A DNA stretch of 64,000 nt, from NCBI GenBank assembly GCA_022410635.1, contig JAJVDF010000358.1, forward strand, positions 1,113,489-1,177,488, given 5' to 3'. Both the position numbers and the translations under genes were made by a program. Origin of the DNA: Tretioscincus oriximinensis (lineage: Eukaryota; Chordata; Lepidosauria; Squamata; Gymnophthalmidae). Positions 45,610 to 55,999 of the stretch are shown one piece after another; within the stretch, counting starts at the first letter, position 1, and each line of letters opens with the position of its first letter. The notes under the pieces are model-generated. The model saw only the letters and a program-made list of their open reading frames with translations, was not told the origin of the DNA and did not search any database.

Positions 45610-46575
45610 TCCAGAAGAAACATGAAGTTACTTTTAATTTAGGTGTCCCTTATTACAAGAGATGAGAAGCTTCACATTACAATATGAGGTAACAGCCTCG
45701 TCATCAGGGATGTACCTTCAGTTTGCAACAGCATGTCATCTCAGCAAAGTTGAAAGAATCTTGTGTTGAAGTCTACCTGTGCATCAGGCTTATTACAACT
45801 GGACAGGAGGGGTGCAAAAATCAACAAAATCGGCAAACTGTAGAATATACACTCTAAAAGTCTCCAAGCAAAGCAGAAGGGAGCAAAGCATCCTTTCAAC
45901 AGGCTTAAACATGGAAATGATGCTCATCCTTTGCATCCATCCATAAGCATCCAAATATTTATTTAAATTAAATGTAAGGCAGCTTGCTTAGATCAAGTAA
46001 AAGAGCTTTTGCTTTTGTATCTCAGCTTGGCATTCAGTTGAGTTGCTGAATTCTCTTCCCTAAGAGGCTGCTTAGGTAGATCCAAGCCTCCGTCCCAAAA
46101 TATCAGCTGTTGCCTAGCACTCCGATTGGCTGTCCNAAGAAGGCATTCATTGGTAGAGACTGTCGAAGGAGAGACTTGGGAAGAATACATTTAAAACAAT
46201 GAGTGTCTGCTCTTGCTGTATCTATGTACGCAGAACACACATGCTTATAAATAGGCACTGATATATTAATTGAATGCTGTTGTTGATGCCCTTCTGCAGG
46301 GGCACAGATGAAATACACAGCACAAAATACAGTGCATCAAGGGACTTACTATATGGAATATTTCTAGGCTATGGCTCAATCCCCTGGTTCTATTTCCTAC
46401 ACTTTGGAGGCGAGTCTACCTTCAATCTGACCCACAGATCCACGAGTGTCCAGCCCCCCATGCACTTTAAAAGTCTTTAGAGTGCTATAAGCAGCCTCCT
46501 CATAACATGCAATTTTCACAGGCCTCTGAGATGCTACCCAGAATAAGGCTCCTTGTGGACAGGGCCTCCATTTTA
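45610..46575. other. no recognisable feature
   Basis: No repeat or exon recognised. Confidence 0.4.
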
Positions 46576-46579
46576 AAGT

Positions 46580-47985
46580 GAACATAAGAACATAGGAAGA
46601 GCCATACTGGATCGGGGAACAGTCCATCTAATCCAGCATTCTGTGTCACACAGAGGCCCACCAGATGCACCTGGGCAGTCTGAACAGAGGAAAGCAAAAT
46701 ATGCACCTGTTCATGACTCCCTGCAAATAGTATTTCAGGAGTCCTGTTTGTTGCTCCATCCCGGAGGCAACATCCAGACATCCATCCTAGTACCCATATA
46801 TACCCTTGGTGTCCATGAACCTATCTAGTCTTGTCTTGAAACTATCCAAGCTGTTAGCTACCTCTACCTCTTCAGGAAGTAAATTCCACAGGCCGATGAC
46901 CCTCTGGAGGGAAAATACTTTCCTTTGTCTGTTTTCACTTTTCTGCCCATCAGTTTCAAGGAGTGCCCTCTGGTTCTAGTGTTGTGTGATAGAGAAAACA
47001 TTTTTTCTCTATTCACCCTATCCATACCATGCATGATTTTGTACACTTCAATCAGATCACCTCTCAGACGTCGCCTTTCGAGGCTGAAGAGGCCCAGACA
47101 TTGCAGCCTGACTTCATAAGGGAGGTGCTCTAGACCCTTAATAATTCTTNTTGCCCTTTTNTGCACCTTCTCNAGTTCTACAATATCCTTCTTGAGATGT
47201 GGTGACTCGAACTGAACACAGTATTCCAAATGTGGCCTCACCACAGATTTATAAAGAAGTAGAACAACATTTGCTAACTTGTTTTCAATTCCTTTCCTAA
47301 TTATCCCAACATGGAATTTGCCTTTTTTGCTGCTGCTGCACACTGGGCTGTCCATTTATTACTACTCTCTGTTTTCTATCTTTTAGCCAGTTTCCAGTCC
47401 AGGACAAAGTCTTAAACCATGAGTGTGGAGCTTTTTTAGGAGCCTTTGATGAGGGACTGTATCAAAAGCTTTCCGAAAATCTGGACAGACAATATCAACT
47501 GGATCCCCTTTATCTACAAGTTTGTTAACACTTTCAAAGAATTCTAGCAAGTTAGTAAGGTATGATTTACCTTTGCAGAAGCCATGCTGNGTTTCATTCA
47601 GCAATGTGAGCTTCTCCATGTGTTTAGTAATTTTGTCCTTAATTATGGTTTCCAACCCTTTACCTGGAACTGATGTTAAACTGACAGGTCTATAATTTCC
47701 AGTATCACCACGGGATCCTTTTTTGGAGATTGGTTTTACATTAGCTGCCCTCCAATTACTGGTACTGTGCCTAATCTTAAGGAAAGATTAAATATTTTGG
47801 TCAGAAGTTCAGCAATTTCACATTTGAGTTCTTTAACAATTCTTGGATGAATGTCATTTGGCCCTAGGGATTTATTAATGTTCAGCTTATTAAGGCTTGC
47901 AAGGACCTCCTCCCTTGATATCTCTATCCAGCTTAATTCCTCTGTTGTTCTTCCTGAGAAGACTAAATCTGTTGCGGGTTAAAGA
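46580..47985 (-). pseudogene. CR1 LINE ORF2 relic, longest copy, RT core deleted
   Basis: On the minus strand, upstream blocks (about 47985-47640) carry the region before the RT. Then come KDKITKHMEKLTLLNEXQHG and CKGKSYLTNLLEFFESVNKL, then VDIVCPDFRKAFDTVPHQRL. At about 47350-47400 the frame jumps from GLETG(W)LKDRKQR...NGQ to KLANVVLLLYKSVVRPHLEY. This deletes the SGVPQGS and FADD catalytic blocks. The C terminus and 3' UTR (LIEVYKIMHGMDRVNREKMF, RTRGHSLKLMGRKVKTDKGK) follow to 46580. Confidence 0.92.
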
Positions 47986-48239
47986 AAAATTTCTCCGGAG
48001 GATTGGAGGGTTGGATTTATGCAAATTGTATAGATTTCTAAATATTTCATTGGTTCTTATTTGNGCAGACAAGCAGGCCGCTTTTAAATTTAAATTCCTC
48101 CCATTTGCGTCTACTGGGCAAGTCCCGGCAGCAACAAACGTGAACTGCATATGTTCCAGACACCACCACCAACATGCACCATTGCTCTGCTNCTCTGCAT
48201 GCGCTGCAACCTGTCAGTCTGCGTCCTACTTTGCTTGTC

Positions 48240-48390
48240 TGCCCCAGGCTGCTACAGCCGCCTCTGCCTAGGCAGCTGAGAGTGGGAGACAGAGAGCATA
48301 GGCAAATGATGTCACTTCCGGAATCTGCTTCTAGGAATGACTCCCAGAGTGACATCACTTGTCCCATCTGGAAGTATTGGGGGGGCAAAT
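48240..48390. repeat. GTGACATCA repeat cluster
   Basis: 'atgatgtcacttccggaatc' and 'ccagagtgacatcacttgtc' lie 50 bases apart, resembling 30555-30650. Confidence 0.4.
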
Positions 48391-48832
48391 CCGGTCCTAA
48401 CTTACAGGATATTCCCGACGTAAAAGAGCTTTATTTTGAATGGATAATTGAAAGTCCGTAACTATGTAGAGTGGAGTCATAATGTAAGTACCAACATGGC
48501 ACAAAACCCAATGGGGTGGGGGGTGCAGCTGAAGGCTTTAAATATGTTTTATTACCAAGTTTTTATTGTGTATTCCGACCCACACCAGGTGAAGGGTGGG
48601 ATATAAATGCTATTAACTAACTAATTAATATGGATGTACAGTGTGTGTGGGGGGGGAAGTATTTAGTCAGCCACCAATTGTGCATGTTCTCCAACTTAAA
48701 AAGATACACGAGACCTGTAATTGACCTCATAGGCAGATCTCAACTTTGAGAAACAAAATGGGGAAACAAATCCAGAAAATCACATTGTTTGATTTTGTAA
48801 GAATTTATTTGCAAATTACGGTGGAAAATAAG

Positions 48833-49274
48833 TACAGTGGTACCTCGGTTCTCGAACGCCTTGAATGTCGACCAAATCGGTGTTCGACCGGCAGATTCCA
48901 GAAACTTTTGTCCTGGAATCCGAACACCGATTTGGAACTCNAACTTCCTTCGGCGTTCTTTCGGCCAGGCGCGCCTTGCGGACATCATCAGAGTGCGTTT
49001 TTTCGGCCAGGCGCGCCTTGCGGACGTCATCAGAGTGCGTTTTTTCGGCCAGGNTTTCGGCCAGGCGCGCCTTGCGGACATCATCAGAGTGCGTTTTTTC
49101 GGCCAGGCGCGCCTTGCGGACGTCATCAGAGTGCGTTTTTTCGGCCAGGCGTGCCTTGCTGACGTCATCAGTGTGCGTTTTCGGCCCGGTACGCCTTGCT
49201 TCGGTTCTCGAACAAATTGGTTCTCGACTGTCCTGCCGGAACGAATTGTGTTCGAGAACCGAGGTACCACTGTA
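48833..49274. mobile_element. 438-bp TA-inserting MITE nested in the Tc1-like element
   Basis: The ends CAGTGGTACCTCGGTTCTCG and their exact reverse complement lie at 48835 and 49272, extending to 23 bp. TA flanks both sides. Removing element plus one TA restores 'ataagtatttggtcag', the expected Tc1 sequence. A 15-bp perfect inverted repeat (48872-48886 and 48921-48935) lies inside, followed by a 42-bp tandem array. No transposase. Confidence 0.92.
48961..49190. repeat. 42-bp tandem array with CRE-like motifs
   Basis: Units start at 48961, 49003, 49045 (truncated at an N), 49057, 49099 and 49141, with a degenerate one near 49180. Each has 'tcggccaggcgcgccttgcg' then 'gacatcatca' or 'gacgtcatca' and 'gtgcgttt'. 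The last full unit holds a complete TGACGTCA. Apparent 138-178 codon frames are periodicity artefacts. Confidence 0.93.
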
Positions 49275-49316
49275 TTTGGTCAGTAACAAAAGTTCATCTC
49301 AATACTTTGTTATGTC

Positions 49317-50011
49317 ACGTTTCATCTTCAGTGCCCTTGCTGATGGAAGGAGGTTTGCACTCAAAATCTCACGATACATGGCCCCATTCATTCTTTCATG
49401 AGTCGTCCTGGTCCCTTCGCAGAGAAACAGCCCCAAAGCATGAAGATGCCACCCTCATGCTTCACAGCAGGTACGGTGTTGTTTGGATGCAATTCTGCAT
49501 TCTTTCTCCTCCAAACACGACGAGTTCTGTTTCTACCAAACAGTTCTACTTTGGTTTCATCAGACCATATGACATTCTCCCAATACTCTTCTGGATCATC
49601 CAAATGGTCTGTAGCATACTACAGATGGGCCGGGACATGTACTGGCTTAAGCATGGGGACACGTCTGGCACTGCAGGATCTGAGTGGCGTCGTGTGTTAC
49701 TGATGGTAGCCTTCGTTACGTTGGTCCCAACTCTCTGCAGATCATTCACTAGGTTCCCCCGTGTGGTTCTGGGATTTTGGCTCACCGTTCTTGTGATCAT
49801 TCTGACCCCATGGGCTGAGATCTTTTGTTGAGCCCCAAATCGAGGGAAGAGTATTGGTGGTCTTGTATGTCTTCCATTTTCTAATTATTGCTCCCTGAGT
49901 TGATTTCTTCACACGAAGCTGCTTGCCTATTGCAGATTCAGTCTACCCAGCCTGCTGCAGGGCTACAATTTTGTTTCTGATGTCCTTCAACAGCTCTTTG
50001 GTCTTCACCAT
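49317..50011 (-). pseudogene. Tc1-like transposase pseudogene, C-terminal half missing
   Basis: From the start codon at 50011-50009 the product begins MVKTKELLKDIRNKIVALQQ, typical of the Tc1 N-terminal paired-like helix-turn-helix. A TAG stop lies at 49945-49943. Later blocks are KKST.GAIIRKWKTYKTT, MITRTVSQNPRTTRGNLVND, NVIWSDETKVELFG (holding the first catalytic Asp) and IFMLWGCFSAKGPGRL. The reading jumps to the IR at about 49312, so the blocks with the second catalytic Asp and the third acidic residue are lost. The protein cannot be functional. Confidence 0.9.
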
Positions 50012-50374
50012 AGTGGAGTTTGGAGTCTGTTTGAGATTGTGGACAGGTGTCTTTTTTACTGATACCAAGTGCCAACCTTGTGAAGACTTATAGACAAGGC
50101 TTGACCTCTGTCATTGCCAACAAAGGATATATAACGAAGTATTGAGATGAACTTTTGTTACTAACCAATTACTTATTTTCCACCGTAATTTGCAAATAAA
50201 TTCTTACAAAATCAAACAATGTGATTTTCTGGATTTGTTTTCCCATTTTCTCCCTCATAGTTGAGGTCTACTTATGATGTCAATTACAGGCCTCTCTTAT
50301 CTTTTTAAGTGGGAGAATTTGCACAATTGGTGGCTGACTAAGTACTCCCCACACACACACACACTGTAAGCATC

Positions 50375-51830
50375 TGATAAATTTAGGAACTAAGCCAGTG
50401 CACTAGGAGCATCAAGCGTGGNACGTCAAGTCCTTCTTACTCTGTTCTCCTTCTGATGTGCAGCAAACACATGGCAGTGATATTTACAATCTGTTAACAT
50501 AAGCATAGATGCCAGCCTGCCAAATCTTCATTCATCGGGTGACTTCCAGCAGAATCTTTGGCCATGGAGGTGGCAGATCACGCTGGATCTCAGCNACTAC
50601 AAATGAAATGCTAATGGTAAACAGAATTGTTTCTTTTCTCTCTGCCCCATTCCCATTTGGCTCAAAAATTCTGGATTGATGGCTCTTCCCGATGGAAGCT
50701 TCTGGGCACTACATAATTGAGCACGATGGTGAGAAAGAAAATAGTAAGTCCATTTTGCTGTAAGGCTGTGAAATTTTTCCTATGCACCACAAGCATGTCG
50801 GTTGGGGCTTCTAAAAGCTCGGCATGTCCAGCTGTTTTCTTTTTCTTTTCCACGGCAGAGAAGGCTGTACCACCGCAGCTTGTATCACAAGACCTTTCCC
50901 TGCTCTGATTGAGAAAACAGCATCAGATGCCTGATAAATGGGTATCTTTTTTGAAAGGGAGCTGAAGAGTAAATTACTGTAATAGAAAACGGCTTAAGTA
51001 GCAGTGTACGGTTCAACTCCTTTTACTGCAAAATCCATAGCACTAATTGCTTATTGACTCGCCAGTACAATGACATCACCACCAGCCAACCAGCTTCTCC
51101 CATGCAAATGAAATAAGAGGTAAGGTTGAAAAAAAGAACCACACACACTCAAACGCGCACAAGCTGAGTGGCTTTACACAAGTCATGTATGGGCCCAAGA
51201 TCAGTTCTGCTGTGGATGAGAGAGACAGGCACTGACAGGAAATGTATTCTTTCTCTCAGTAAAGATAATGCAAGAAAATGCTTGCTGAGGGCTTCCAGAT
51301 CAAAGTTGTGCAGCTTATTTTCTTAAGTTTAGGGCTAACAAAATCCTTGTGATTGATCTCAGCAAAATCAAAGGAGGTATTTCTTTGCAGGCTTCACTCT
51401 TTGATCAGTGGCAGGATGTGATTCACAGAAGCACGCAGCAGCAGCTTTTGCACTGGGGCATCCAAGTTCGATATCCAGCTTGCACTATCCTGTGCTGCTC
51501 TGATGGGTCATGTTTCCAAAGACTCCAGTGTAATGCTTAAACTGGATGCTGCCATAAACCCCATCCATAAGGCCCCTTCTCTTATTGTAACCCAAGAACC
51601 GGCAACTTGGAAATCCCTAAGCAGGCAGGCATGAAGAGGGTTCAGAATGCTATAATACTTGCACGATGATCACTCTGCTACATGTGTTATAACCGAGTTT
51701 TTGCAATGCACTTGGAGAAAAAAGGTCCTTTGCCCTGCAATATTCTTTAGCTAATGTTTTGTAAAATTGCCACACCTGAAGCCAAGGAGGCGAGAAGTCT
51801 TCCTGTGTATCACACCTTGACGGGATTATG
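50375..51830. other. no recognisable feature
   Basis: No repeat or exon recognised. Frames near 50662-50908 mirror each other on both strands. Confidence 0.4.
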
Positions 51831-51835
51831 CCAGC

Positions 51836-52812
51836 ACATAAGAACATAAAAAGAGCCATACTGGATCAGGCCACAGACCATCAAGTCCAGCATTCTGTGT
51901 CGCACAGAGGCCCACCAGGTGCACCTGGGCAGGACGAACAGAGGAAAGCAAAATATGCACCTGTTCATGACTCCCTGCAAATTTCAGGAGTCCTGCCTGT
52001 TGCTCCATCCTGGAGGCAGCATCCAGACATCCATCTTAGTACCCATTTATATCCTTAGTGTCCATAAACCTGTCTAGTCCTGTCTTGAAACTATCCAAGC
52101 TATTAGCTACCACCACCTCTCCAGGAAGTAAATTCTACAGGCCGATGACCCTCTGGGTGAAAAAATACCTTCCTTTGTCTGTTCTCACTTTTCTATCCAT
52201 CAGTTTTAAGGAGTGCCCTCTGGTCTTTGTGTTGTGTGATAAAGAAAACATTTTTTCTCTCTTCAGCCTGTCCACCCCATGCAAGATTTTGTACACTTCA
52301 ATCAGATCACCTCTCAAACGTCGCCTTTCGAGGCTGAAGAGGCCCAGATGTTGCAGCCTGATTTCATAAGGCAGGTGCTCCAGACCCTTGATCGTTCTTT
52401 TTGCCCTTTTCTGCACCTTCTCTAGTTCCACAATATCCCTCTTGTGATGTGGTGACTCGAACTGAACAAAGTATTCCAAATGTGGCCTCACCACAGATTT
52501 ATAAAGAGGCAAAACAACATTTCCTCAGTCACAGAAAGCTTGGTTCCCATCAGGTGGTAGGAGTAGTTGGGGTTCTTTGCCCCAATATTCATGACCTTGC
52601 ACTTGCTTAAGTTGAAGTGCATTTGCCACTTTGATGCCCACTCACCCAATTTCAATAGATCACTCTGGAGTGCCTTACAATCATTTTCAGTTTTCGCTAG
52701 CCTGAAAACTTGGTTACTTCACTCTATACCTCGGCATCCAGATCATTTATAAATATATTGAAAAGCAAGGGTTCCAGTAGAGACCCCTGGGGTACCCACT
52801 TCTTACCTTACA
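51836..52812 (-). pseudogene. CR1 LINE ORF2 C-terminal relic and 3' UTR
   Basis: The minus strand reads LYKSVVRPHLEYFVQFESPH, ELEKVQKRAKRTIKGLEHLP and LGLFSLERRRLRGDLIEVYK, then KTRGHSLKLMDRKVRTDKGR and the 3' UTR to 51836. Upstream, about 100 bp are deleted near 52515. The segment to 52812 covers the reversed 'ggggtctctactggaaccct' of the RT region, with another gap over the ADD block. Confidence 0.9.
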
Positions 52813-52819
52813 CAGAATC

Positions 52820-53800
52820 ACTGGCTGAGCATGCTCAATATTTACTTCCTGGTTATCTGTCTCACTGGTTCCACGAGGATTTACAGGTACGTGTGTTGGA
52901 CGCATTCTGCAATTGTTTCTCACATTGTGGATTTTAACCTCCTTTGTACCTGCCACCTCAGAAGCGTTGTTGAGAGAACGAAAGGCAACCTTGATCAATG
53001 GACAATTTAGTAAAACTGTCCACTTTGGAGCTGAGTAAACACCCAAGCATCTGTATAACTACCAGCAATGCTCCATTTCATGTCCTATGCAAGAAGTCCT
53101 TAATGTTACAGATAATGCATCTGCTGTAGCCCACACCTGGCTCAGAAACTACTTAGCTTTCTTCTGCTACTGTCATCATCTTAAACCATTCTAATGTTTT
53201 ATCGATTAGATAATTGCTGTTTTAAAATTCAAATTTGTAATTTTACATTTAAACATCATGGTCTTCTCTTTTAAAATGTGCAGCATTTCCTCCATCATTG
53301 AGGTGCATGGCAGCTGTTGGGTGGAGGAAATGGTTCTTCCTCCTGAATTTCAGGTTGTCTCTTCTCTCTCTCTCTGGTTAAGATGCCAGCTAAGGGTACA
53401 TTACTGTAGCCACTTTTACAATTCCAACAACTCAAAGACTTCAACACTTTTACATTTCCATCAATGCTATGATGCCAGCGGAAAAAACATCTGTTCCTTC
53501 TTTTTAAAAACATTCTGTTAACTATTTTTCCCCTCAGTCTGTACTTTGTAGCATAATATTTTCTCATCTTCTACAACATTCCGATTTCTTTCTTTAAACT
53601 CCTTCTCCTTTTCTCTTTCTGTTCCATGCCACAGGGTCCCATTCTTGCTAAAGAAAATGCTTCACCGTCTTCATTACACCATTTTTGCTGTTCAACCAAC
53701 CAACCAATCATTTACTGCAGTCATAGACATACATTCTTTTTGCTGTTTCTCCATCTCTGCCTCTCTCCCCATTTTTAGTGTCATTTCCTTCTTTTTCAGA
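52820..53800. other. no recognisable feature
   Basis: No repeat or exon recognised. A (TC)n run lies near 53363-53380. Confidence 0.4.
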
Positions 53801-53804
53801 GAAA

Positions 53805-53985
53805 TAAGAACATAAGAACATAAGAAGAGCCATACTGGATCAGGCCACAGCCCATCGAGTCCAGCATTCTGTGTCACACAAAGGCCCACCAGATGCACCT
53901 GGGCAGTCCGAACAGACGTAAGCAAAATATGCTGCTCCTGTTCGTGACTCCCTGCAAATGGTATTTCAAAAGTCCTGCCTGTTGC
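53805..53985 (-). mobile_element. CR1 LINE 3' UTR fragment
   Basis: 'taagaacataagaacataag', 'ctggatcaggccacagccca' and 'cacaaaggcccaccagatgc' match other CR1 ends. The copy stops at 'ctgttgctccat' where the hairpin retroposon begins. Confidence 0.88.
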
Positions 53986-54188
53986 TCCATAGCCGTGTTA
54001 GTCTAGCAGAAAGTCCAGCAAAGGAGCTAGCAGCACTTTGAGACTAACTTGAGAAAAGTGGTTGGCATAAGCTTTCGTAGACAGGTCTACTTCTTCAGAT
54101 GCTGAAGAAGTAGGCCTGTCTATGAAAGCTTATGCCAACCACTTTTCTCAAGTTAGTCTCAAAGTGCTGCTAGCTCCTTTGCTGGATT
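53986..54188 (-). mobile_element. hairpin (foldback) retroposon, reverse orientation
   Basis: Starts with the family tail reversed, 'agccgtgttagtctagcaga', then two ~80-base arms ('gagctagcagcactttgaga' and 'tctcaaagtgctgctagctc') around 'cttcttcagatgctgaagaa'. It has the same asymmetric structure as 44346-44535, in the opposite orientation, and sits at the edge of a CR1 3' end. No clear TSD. Confidence 0.8.
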
Positions 54189-54369
54189 TCCTTCTTTGTG
54201 TTTCAACCTGTGTTTGGGGTCTCATCCCTTGATTTCTAATACTCTTCAGCTCAGTACCAATAGCACCCTATCCTTTCACCAGAATTCAGCCCTCCCCTGA
54301 ATGACCCAGGAATCCCTTCTCTGTTGTAACATAAAAAACACAAATCCATAAAGAATTCCCTTACCATGT

Positions 54370-54880
54370 CTGGGCCTTTTCAGCCTTGAAAGACGGCATT
54401 TAAGAGGTGAGCTGATTGAAGTGTATAACATCATGCATGGGATGGGTAAGGTGAATAGTGAACAATTATTTTCTCTATCACACAACGCTAGGACCAGGGG
54501 GTATTCCTTGAAACTGGTAGTCAGAAAAGTGAGGACAAAAAATAGTATTTTTTCATCCAGAGGGACACTGGCCTGTAGAATTTACTTCCAGAAGAGGGGG
54601 TGGTAGCTAGCAGCCTAGATAGCTTTAAGACAGGATTAGACAAGTTCATGGACATCAAGCGCATAAATAGCTACGAGGGTGGATCTTTTGATTCTGCCTC
54701 TGGAATAGAACAATAGGAAGGATTCCTGAAATACCATTTGCAGGGAGTCAAGAACAAGTGAAGATTTTGCCTTCTTCTGCTTCAGTCTACCCAGGTACAA
54801 TTGGTGGGCCACTGGGTGGGACAGAATGCTGGACTAGATGGGTTGTGGCCCAATTCAGCAGAGCTCCTCTTATGATCTGC
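54370..54880 (+). mobile_element. CR1 LINE C-terminal and 3' UTR fragment
   Basis: 'tctgggccttttcagccttg', 'gagctgattgaagtgtataa', RTRGYSLKL(V), then 'tttacttccagaagaggggg', 'gaatgctggactagatgggt' and 'gcagagctcctcttatgatc'. CR1 order, plus strand. Confidence 0.88.
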
Positions 54881-54984
54881 TTAATGTGAACTTCTCATAT
54901 GTAGTGAGCTTGTCTGATGCACTTAAGAGACCTCATATGCATCTCCAGGTTAGCTAAATGCAACCCTAACCCAGATGCTGTTAC

Positions 54985-55095
54985 CTGATTTCGTAAGGGA
55001 GGTGTTCCAGCCCCTTGAACATTCTTGTTGCCCTTTTTAGTACCTTTTCCAGTTTCACAATATCCTTTCCAGGATGTGGTGACAAGAATTGTTCA
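54985..55095 (-). mobile_element. CR1 LINE short internal fragment
   Basis: 'ctgatttcgtaagggaggtg', 'ttgttgccctttttagtacc' and 'cacaatatcctttccaggat' correspond to the CR1 block read at 47100-47210. Confidence 0.8.
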
Positions 55096-55215
55096 AAGGA
55101 ATGGCCATGTTAGTTTGGGTCCAGAAAATCTAGCACCTGAGAGACTAACAAGAAAAAAGTAGGTAGCATGAGCTTTTGTAAACAGGTCTACTTCTTCAGA
55201 TGCTGAATAAGTAGA
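55095..55215 (-). repeat. hairpin retroposon family, partial copy
   Basis: 'ggccatgttagtttgggtcc' followed by 'agaaaatctagcacctgaga', 'gactaacaagaaaaaagtag' and 'aacaggtctacttcttcaga' is the family tail plus one arm in reverse. Confidence 0.7.
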
Positions 55216-55309
55216 AATTTCATGTTACATATTGTTGGGTATCACTGCAACATAGTTGACTGCATGAGCACACTAAAAGCACTAAATTATGAGGCACACA
55301 ATGATACAT

Positions 55310-55717
55310 CAGTTAAGAACCCTTGGTCACCCATCTAGCTTTTGTGGAAGAGCGCAGAATTGAACCGGGAGACTTCCATATAAGAAGAAGAAGAAGAAGA
55401 ACTTGGTTCTTATACCCCGCTTTTCTCACCTTTCAAAGGGACTCAAAGCGGCTTACAAGGATATATTTTGCCCGAAGGCTCACATTCTATCTTCCCCACC
55501 AGGCTATGGTGGTTCCCATGTACCTACTTGCATTCAGTTGCAATTTCTTGCAATTCATGCTTTCAAATAGCTGGGTTGGCTAGAGCTACAGGATAGTGGA
55601 AGGTGCTCACCCCTCCCCACTTCCAGCACAGGGCTTCGAAACCCCATCTCCCAGGCGAGAGACGAATTCCTAAGCAACTGAGCTATCCGTGCCTGCCAAC
55701 CATTGGCTCTCAATAAT
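55310..55717 (-). mobile_element. SINE family B copy split by a family A SINE
   Basis: Bases 55325-55383 ('ggtcacccatctagcttttg', 'gcagaattgaaccgggagac') and 55698-55712 ('aaccattggctctc') are the two sides of one family-B head region in reverse. The family-A SINE at 55384-55697 separates them. Confidence 0.65.
55384..55697 (-). mobile_element. SINE family A, near full length, nested
   Basis: (AAG)n end, tail 'cttataccccgcttttctca' and 'gactcaaagcggcttacaag', body, B-box region 'gggcttcgaaacccc' and head 'ctgagctatccgtgcctgcc', in reverse. Very similar to 41860-42285 and 1378-1684, so a younger subfamily. Confidence 0.88.
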
Positions 55718-55764
55718 GTTTGTTCACCAAAAGGCAGGCTCCCATAGTTTCTGTTGCTTTCTCT

Positions 55765-55995
55765 ACAACAGGCGGGGCTGAGAATTCTAGCGACCTATGA
55801 CTGGCCCAAGGTCACCAACTGGCTTTTATGGAGGTGTGCAGAATCGAACTGGGAGACTACCAGATAAAGAGTCCAACAACCTTACCATAGCCTCACCTAT
55901 TTCACAAGGTATCTGTTGTGAAGAGAAGAACAGTTAAGTAAGCTGCTTTGATTTCCTTTGGCTTGAGAAAAGCGGGTATAAAAACCAACACTTCA
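55765..55995. repeat. SINE family B, inverted head and tail
   Basis: 55765-55882 carries the body and head in reverse ('actggcccaaggtcaccaac', 'gcagaatcgaactgggagac'). 55885-55995 carries body and tail in forward direction ('tttcacaaggtatctgttgt', 'gagaaaagcgggtataaaaa', 'ccaacacttc'). Either two truncated copies abut or one copy was internally inverted. Confidence 0.6.
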
Positions 55996-55999
55996 GGAG

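Larger units (their letters stand above)
48637..50368 (-). mobile_element. Tc1-like transposon, internally deleted, with long inverted repeats
   Basis: Element 48639-50366 is bounded by CAGTGTGTGTG and CACACACACTG with TA duplicated on each side (48637-48638, 50367-50368). About 190-bp terminal inverted repeats (48655-48836, 50175-50352) share 'agccaccaattgtgcatgtt' and 'cagaaaatcacattgtttga'. The layout of long IRs with inner repeats resembles Tc1 families known from fish and amphibians. The transposase is on the minus strand and defective. A second transposon (48835-49272) sits near the inner edge of the left IR. Confidence 0.93.

Noticed and set aside
48740..49401. Four overlapping frames of 138-178 codons with repeated peptide units
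   Set aside because: A 42-bp unit is a multiple of three, so any frame stays open. The region is a non-coding MITE array.
49196..49831. Plus-strand 211-codon frame with hydrophobic stretches
   Set aside because: It is the antisense of the Tc1 transposase relic and starts inside the nested MITE.
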